From Nicotiana tabacum (taxonomy: Eukaryota > Streptophyta > Magnoliopsida > Solanales > Solanaceae), in contig NC_134094.1 in assembly GCF_000715075.1 (NCBI RefSeq), positions 81,049,120-81,113,119 on the forward strand: a stretch of DNA of 64,000 nucleotides. The letters run 5' to 3'. The position numbers and the translations under genes are program-made. The notes beneath the pieces are model-generated. The model did not search any database. It was given only the letters and a program-made list of their open reading frames with translations, and had not been told where the DNA came from. Of this stretch, positions 58,128 to 64,000 are shown piece after piece (position 1 is the first letter of the stretch; each line of letters opens with the position of its first letter).

Positions 58128-59425
58128 TTATGACTGCTGACCCTGAAACTGACCCTGTCGACCAGAATGACCACCCTGATAACTCTGGAGTGGAGGTGCA
58201 CTAATAGAAGTTGGTGGTGCACTATAGGCTAGCTGGTCGGAATAATGCATCTGAGGGCCACGACCACCTGAGGCATCGTTGGATGCCTGGAGTGCTGAAT
58301 GAAATGGACTGGGAGGATAGACTCTACCAAAAGTACTCCTGCCTCTAGATGAGGCACCGCTAAACTCACCGGAATGACGAGGCCTCTTGTCAGACCCCTG
58401 ACCTCCCTGAGTAAGAACCATCTCGACTCGTCTGGCGACATTAGTAGCCGCTTGAAAAGAAATCTCACTCCCAGTCTCCTTAGCCATCTGCAATCTGATA
58501 GGCTGAGCAAGTCCATCAATAAACCTCCTCACCCTCTCTCTCTCTCTCTCTCTCTCGGTGGGAAGTAGAAGAATGGCATGACGGGCCAAATCCACAAAAC
58601 GGGTCTCATACTGAGTAACAGTCATACTGCCCTGCTGGAGATGCTCAAACTGACGGCGATGCTCCTCTCTCAATATGATAGGCAGAAACTTCTCTATAAA
58701 GAGCTGAGAGAACTGATCCCAAGTAAGAGCAGGCGACCCAGCTGGTCTGGTCAACAAGTAATCTCTCCACCATTTCTTGGCGGAACCAGTCATCTGAAAT
58801 ACAGCAAAATCGACCCCATTGGTCTCCACTATACCTATGTTCCGTAGAACCTCGTGACAGCTGTCAAGATACTCCTGGGGATCCTCTGAAGGAGCACTAC
58901 TGAAGTGAACAGGAAAGAGCTTGGTAAACCTGTCCAATCTCCATAAAGCCTCAGAAGACATAGCTGGCCCATCTCTGACCTGTGCCGCAATAACCGGCTG
59001 AACTAATCTGACTGGCTGAGCTGCTGGAGCCTGTTACTGGGGAGCTATCTGCTCCGGAGCGGGAGTGGTAGGAGTCTAGGCTCCTCCTCCAGCCTGAGAG
59101 ATTGCTGGTGCCATGGGAAATGCGCCAGTTTGGGCCACACTCTCCATAAGGCCCACCAAACGGACTAAAGTGTCCTGAAGTACTGGGTAGCAATGAACCC
59201 CTCCGGAGCCTGAGCTGGTCCGACAGGAACAGTCTGGGCTGGAACCTGCTCGTCACTCTCTATCTGAGGCTCCACTGCTGGGGCTACTGCTCGGGCCCTA
59301 GGCTGAGCCCTGCCCCTGCCTCGGCCTCTGGCATGGCCTCGGCCTCGGCCTCAACCCCGCGTAGGAGCTATCACTGAAGGCTCTGGCTGCTGCTTATCTG
59401 AGGAAGCGGTACGTGTTCTCGCCAT
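58128..59425 (-). pseudogene. Gag, element Y
   Basis: Starts at 59425 (MARTRTASSDKQQPEP). TGA near 59360 (from CGA) lies in the Arg-Gly tract, and another stop is near 59165. From 58961 the frame is open for 277 residues: ALWRLDRFTKLFPVHF, DPQEYLDSCHEVLRNIGIV, KKWWRDYLLTRPAG, FLPIILREEHRRQFEHLQQG and RFVDLARHAILLLP. TERERERERVRRF, expanded by a (CT)n run, comes next, then RIEM-type basic sequence and a Gly/Ser/Pro-rich end. This is a retrotrans_gag domain. Confidence 0.88.
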
Positions 59426-59613
59426 CTGTGAGAGAATAAGAGTAGAAGAGTTCAATCAGTATTGAGAAAGCAAAATCGCACGACAAAGAAGAATAGAAGT
59501 GAAACTTGTTCATAAACTTCATAGCCTCTGGAAGATAAGCACAGACGTCTCCGTACCGATCCTCCAAACTCTACTAAGCTTGCTCGTGAATCGTGAGACC
59601 TAGGAAATCTAGT

Positions 59614-59625
59614 GCTCTAATACCA
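59614..59625 (-). other. Primer binding site, element Y
   Basis: The minus strand reads TGGTATTAGAGC, one change from the initiator Met tRNA type, two bases from the LTR end (59628). Confidence 0.85.
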
Positions 59626-60309
59626 ACTATCACGACCCGAAATTTCCCATCGATGGGATCGTGATGGCGCCTAACATTTCACTTGCCAGGCAAGCCAACG
59701 TTAGAAAATCATTAAACCAATTCCTTATTTCCATTCAGTAAATTACAATAATTAACTAAAATGAAATATAATAAGTGCGGAATATCATAAAACTGTATTA
59801 ATTTCTACCACCCGGATCTGGAGTCACAATTCACGAGCATTGTAGAATTTAATACAAGTAATAGTTTGAAAGAAATACAACTGTCTGAATGAAAGAAAAC
59901 AGTAGGACATAAAAAGATAGATAGGGACTTCAAGGTCTGTGAACGCCGACAGATCTACCTTGAGTCTCCGGACAGCGGACCAATAGCAAATCTCGATCAA
60001 CCTGAGCCGGTATCAAAATCTGCACAGAAAGTGCAGAGTGCAGCATCAGTACAACTGACCCCATGTACTGGTAAGTGTCGAGCCTAACCTCGACGAAGTA
60101 GTGACGAGGCTAAGGCAAGGCACCTACAATCAACCTGTACAATTTAACAGTGTATATGCAAATAATAGGAATGAAGAACTAAACAGGAAGTGTCGGGAGG
60201 GGAGACATACTGAGGGGAATACAGATAAAGAACTACAACAGAATGATCACCGGAGCAGTCAATATACCATGAATCAACAGGAATAGTGAATACAGTAAAG
60301 AAAAATACA

Positions 60310-60600
60310 CGGTATCACCCGTCGTGATTTTACTCTCAATCTCACCATAAAATTAATAGAAATGGCACGGCATCACCCTTCGTGCTTTACTCTTATATCA
60401 TGGCACGGCATCACCCTTCGTGCATTAACACTCACAATATGGCACAGCATCACCCTTTGTGCATTAACACTCACAACATGGCACGTCATCACCCTTCGTG
60501 CATTAATACTCACAATATGGCACGGCATCACCCTTCGTGCATTAACACTCACAATATGGCACGGCATCACCCTTCGTGCATTAACACTCTCCCTTACCAT
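60310..60600 (-). repeat. 39-bp repeats with hairpin, element Y LTR
   Basis: GGCACGGCATCACCCTTCGTGC recurs at 39-bp spacing, in six to seven copies counting diverged ones, each with a GCACGA...TCGTGC-type inverted repeat. It is the reverse-complement equivalent of 14945-15190. Confidence 0.9.
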
Positions 60601-61477
60601 AATGCAATGCATAAATAACAACAGGGAGATAGAATAACAAGTACAAACCTTACTTCAACATTTAGTTCCATAATATCAACCTCAACTTTGAAATAAAAAC
60701 TCAGTTATCACCAGAAAAAATCCGTAAACATGATAAGAACGATAATTTGAACAACACTAGTATAACACATAGCAATTTGGCATAGGAATGAGACAATATC
60801 AGAAAAACAAAGAAACATGGAAAAACAAGCAAATTGGTGGCGCATAGGTACTCGTCACCTCACATATACGCCGCTCACATGAATTTCACTTAGCAAATAA
60901 TCTAAGGTTCCTAATTCCCTCAAGTCAGGGTTAGACACAACACTTACCTCACTCCGAAGGCCACTTAATTCTCAATCACAGCTTTTCCTTTGAAATTCAC
61001 CTCCAAACCACTAGTATCTATTCAAAAATGACTCAATAATATCAAATATTGCTAAAGGAATCAATTATATTGCATAAATTAAATTTTCCAAATTTTCTTC
61101 CAAAAAGTCGAAAAATCGACCCCGGGCCTGCTTGGTCAAAACCCGAGGTTCGGACCAAAATCTTTTTACCCATTCACCCCCGAGCCCAAATATATAATTA
61201 ATTTTGGAATCGGACCTCAAATTGAGGTCTAAATCCCTAAATTTTTGAAATCTCTAGTTTCTACCCTAACCCTTAATTCTACCATGAAAACTCTAGATTT
61301 TATGTTGAAAATTCAAGAAATGTAATGGGTAATTGAAAGAAAATGGTTTAGAATCACTTACCAACAATTTGGGGAAGAAATAACCTTTGAAGAATCACCT
61401 CTCACCATTTGGTTTTTGAGAAAAATGAGTTTTTGGCTAAAATCCCGTTTTTGGGTTCTGTTAAGTGCTGGGCGACA

Positions 61478-61815
61478 GTGTTCATCGCGTTCGCGAGAGC
61501 ACTGTCGCGTTCGCGAAGTGTATGGGCTGCCAATCCTTCGCATTCGTGAGGCAGTGCTCGCGTTCGCATAGGCTACCCTTCCATGGTCTTCGTGTTCGTG
61601 AGACATTGTTCGCGTTCGCGATGAAGAAAAGGCTGACTTCCCCTCCCCAATGCCTAACGCTACGCGTTTGCGATGGGCTTGTCGCGTTCGCGAAGGGTAA
61701 CGCCCCCCATCGCTTCGCGTTCGCGACCCAGCCTTCGTGTTCGCAAAGAAGAAATCCTCAGCTGCCCAGTTTACTCTTCGCGTTCGCGAGAGTACCTTCG
61801 CGAACGCGAAGATGG
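61478..61815. repeat. Array of CGCGTTCGCGA motifs in the Y LTR
   Basis: At least ten copies of TCGCGTTCGCGA or close variants occur in both orientations within about 340 bp, spaced irregularly. They correspond in LTR position and spacing to the CGCGATCGCG array of the Tekay-like LTR, with one or two bases of the core changed. Confidence 0.85.
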
Positions 61816-62543
61816 ACATGCCAGAACACAGATTCTGCAGTAAAACCAGATTTCCAAAGTCCAAAACATCTCGTGGCCTATCCGAAACTCACCTGAGCCC
61901 TCGGGGCTCCAAACCAAACATGCACACAAGTCTAAAAACATCATACGAACTTGCTCGCGCGATCAAATCGCCAAAATAATACCTAGAACTCTAAATTTAG
62001 CACCAATTCAAATGAAATTCTTAAGAACACTTTAAACTTCTAATTTCTCAATTGGACGTCCGAATCACGTCAAATCAACTTCATTTCTCACCAAATTTTA
62101 CAGACATTTCTTAAATATCATAATGAACCTGCACTGGGATCCGGAACCAAAATACGGATCCGATACTAACAATGCCAAATATCAATCAATTCTTAAAAAT
62201 AAATAATTTCCAAACTTTTAATTTTCATCAAAAATTCATAACTCAAGTTAGGGACCTCCAAATTCGATTCCGGGCATACGCCCCAGGTCGCATAATTCAA
62301 TACGGACCTACTGGGACCGTCAAAGTATGAATCTGGGCCCGTTTACCAAAAATATTGACCGAAGTCAACTAAAATCAACTTTTAAGGCAAAAATTCTTAT
62401 TTTCATTAGTTTTCAACATAAAAGCTTTCCGGAAACCTGCCCGGACTGCGCACGCAATTTGAGGAGGGTAAAAATGAGATTTTTAAGGCTTAAGAGCGCA
62501 GATTCGAGTTCTAAAACATAAGATAACCTTTTGGGTTATCACA

Positions 62544-64000
62544 ATAATATTACAATAGAAATATTTAAATCAACATGATTTATAGAAATAACAATAATTT
62601 TCTTTAACCAGCAGAAATAATTAATTCTTTCAATTCCAATAATTTTTAATTTATCAATTAGCTTCACAAGCTGCAATAAAATATCAAGATATCGTGTAAT
62701 TATTATTATTAGGCACGATTTCTATTGTGGTCGTAGGGCCTGATCCAGAGTGTCGTGTGCAATGCCGAGGGACGTGCGGCACGATCCATAGATGCATCTA
62801 TACTGTCGAGGCATCCGGCCTGCTCCACTAAGAAAGGAGGTCATTTTCTTATGAACCTCTGGAATGAGAAGATATTATAAGATTAACACATAAGGATGTA
62901 CAATTTCTATTAACAGTCAAATATTTTTCACAAGAATTCAAATATGTGAAATTTCAGTCTCTTACTATTTTCTCTAACAATTTACAATATAATTCTAATA
63001 CTTTAATTAAATAAAGGATACATTCATCTCAAGTAATTTATGATTTGAGTCCTAAACTACCCGGACATAGCAATATTAGTAGCTACCCACGGACTCTCGT
63101 CACCTCGTGCCTACGTAGCCCCCACAATTAGCAATAATTATCATTTTAAAATCACCTATGGGATTTATTCCCTCTTACAAGGTTAGACAAGAGACTTACC
63201 TTGTCTCAAAATCCGCTTCCCGATTACAACGTCGCGTTAAAATCTCAATTCGATGCCGAAAATCCGAAACTATCCAAATGTTATACAAAATAATTAATAC
63301 ATGCTCAATAATTCAAAATTAGACTATTAAATTAATTACCCAACCCATGATGGCAGAATTCCTAAAATTCAACCCGGGCTCACGTGCCCGGATTTCAAAA
63401 ATTTTCGGAGGAAATCGTTACCCGTAATCTCAAGAACTCAAATATACAATTTTCATCCAATTCCATAATAATTTTCGTGGTTAAAATCTCATTTTTTTAT
63501 AAAAATCTTGGTTTTTCCTCTAACCCTTGATTTCCAAAATTTACAGGTTATAATCCACTCATAATTTTTCCTCCAACTTCTGAAATCGGAATCCGAACTC
63601 GATATCAAAAAGTCCACTCCCGGTCAAACTTCTTAAAAACCTTCAAATTTCTAACTTTCGCCAAATGACTCCGAAATGACCTACGGACCTCCAAATTAAC
63701 ATCCGGACGCGCTCCTAAGACTAGAATCATCATACGGAGCTATTCCCAGGCTCGGAATCCCAAACGGACATTGATAACATTAAAATAAACTTCAACCCAA
63801 ATTTAAAGAACCTTAAACCTTTAAATAGTTGATTTTTACTATTTAGCGTTGAAACGCTCCCGGGCTGTCCAAATCCCGATTCGAACATACGCCCAAGTCC
63901 AAAATTATCATACGAACCTACTGGAACCGTCAAATCTCGATTTCGGGGTCGTTTTCTAAAAATATTGACTGAAGTCAAACTTGCCCTTTTAAAGCCAACT
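62544..64000 (-). repeat. LTR X, right part, running off the window
   Basis: Continues the X-type LTR from AATAATATTACAATAG and follows the same order as the Tekay-like LTR (GGCACGATTTCT, GATCCATAGATGCATCTATACTG, TTTGAGTCCTAAACTACCCGG, each in part). It lacks the CpG palindrome array. The LTR start, expected as TGTAATGACC on the minus strand, lies beyond 64000. No genes. Confidence 0.82.

Larger units (their letters stand above)
59628..62543 (-). repeat. 5' LTR of element Y (2916 bp)
   Basis: From TGTGATAACCC (62543) to CGGGTCGTGATA (59628; the final CA is now TA). Same family as the solo LTR at 13843. Contains the 39-bp repeats (60310-60600) and a CpG-rich array (61478-61815). The right flank is ATAAT (62544-62548), which fits insertion into LTR X; the matching left copy was lost in the deletion. 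Confidence 0.88.

Overview
This window looks like nuclear, repeat-rich heterochromatic DNA from a flowering plant, most probably one of the Solanaceae. That call rests on the families present: Tekay-like chromovirus retrotransposons whose LTRs begin TGTAATGACCC, a Tat-lineage Ty3/gypsy element with a plant-type extra RNase H, Tnt1-like and Ale-like Ty1/copia elements, an Ac-type hAT transposase, a Helitron helicase, and AT-rich intergenic DNA full of microsatellites. I found no intact host gene and no intact transposon gene. Every coding region I can name is a pseudogene with stops, frameshifts or truncations.

Layout, left to right. 1-1316 is the 3' end of a hAT transposon with one in-frame stop. 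1891-12666 is a complete but dead Tekay-like element on the minus strand, with 2.8-kb LTRs, PBS, PPT and a perfect 5-bp target duplication ATAAT. 12672-18300 holds two related Helitron 3' regions, a helicase pseudogene and a solo LTR (13843-15862). 18861-20882 is a patchwork: an RPA-like exon, an orphan Tat-type LTR with its PBS, a LINE reverse-transcriptase fragment and the tail of a BRR2-like spliceosomal helicase pseudogene. A Tat-lineage element (20883-32401, plus strand) splits that BRR2 pseudogene, which resumes at 32606-33373 after a 192-bp MITE. Inside the Tat element, an antisense spliced gene of the gypsy-associated Transposase_28 type has its own TATA box and carries an inverted duplication of about 318 bp.

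33383-43300 is an LTR (plus strand) interrupted by another minus-strand chromovirus-like element (34614-42302) that has lost most of pol. Its long LTR carries a further unidentified insertion of about 1.56 kb. 43811-45410 is a 1.6-kb (TAA)n microsatellite of about 533 units. 46300-51290 is a Tnt1-like copia element with a perfect GAAGC target duplication. 52304-55647 is a decayed Ale-like copia element on the minus strand. 55648-64000 is a compound structure: a chromovirus LTR (X) holding the remains of a second chromovirus (Y). One large deletion appears to have removed the Y 3' half together with the X internal region.

The genes do not cooperate as a pathway. The window records successive nested insertions followed by decay, and most nonsense codons in the chromovirus and copia genes are explained by C-to-T or G-to-A transitions. 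The points most worth a second look are the (TAA)n tract, the antisense gene with its inverted duplication and TGACG palindromes, the arrays of CpG-rich palindromes inside LTRs of two families, the changed catalytic residues in the Tat RT and integrase, and the BRR2 pseudogene split by a datable nest of insertions.
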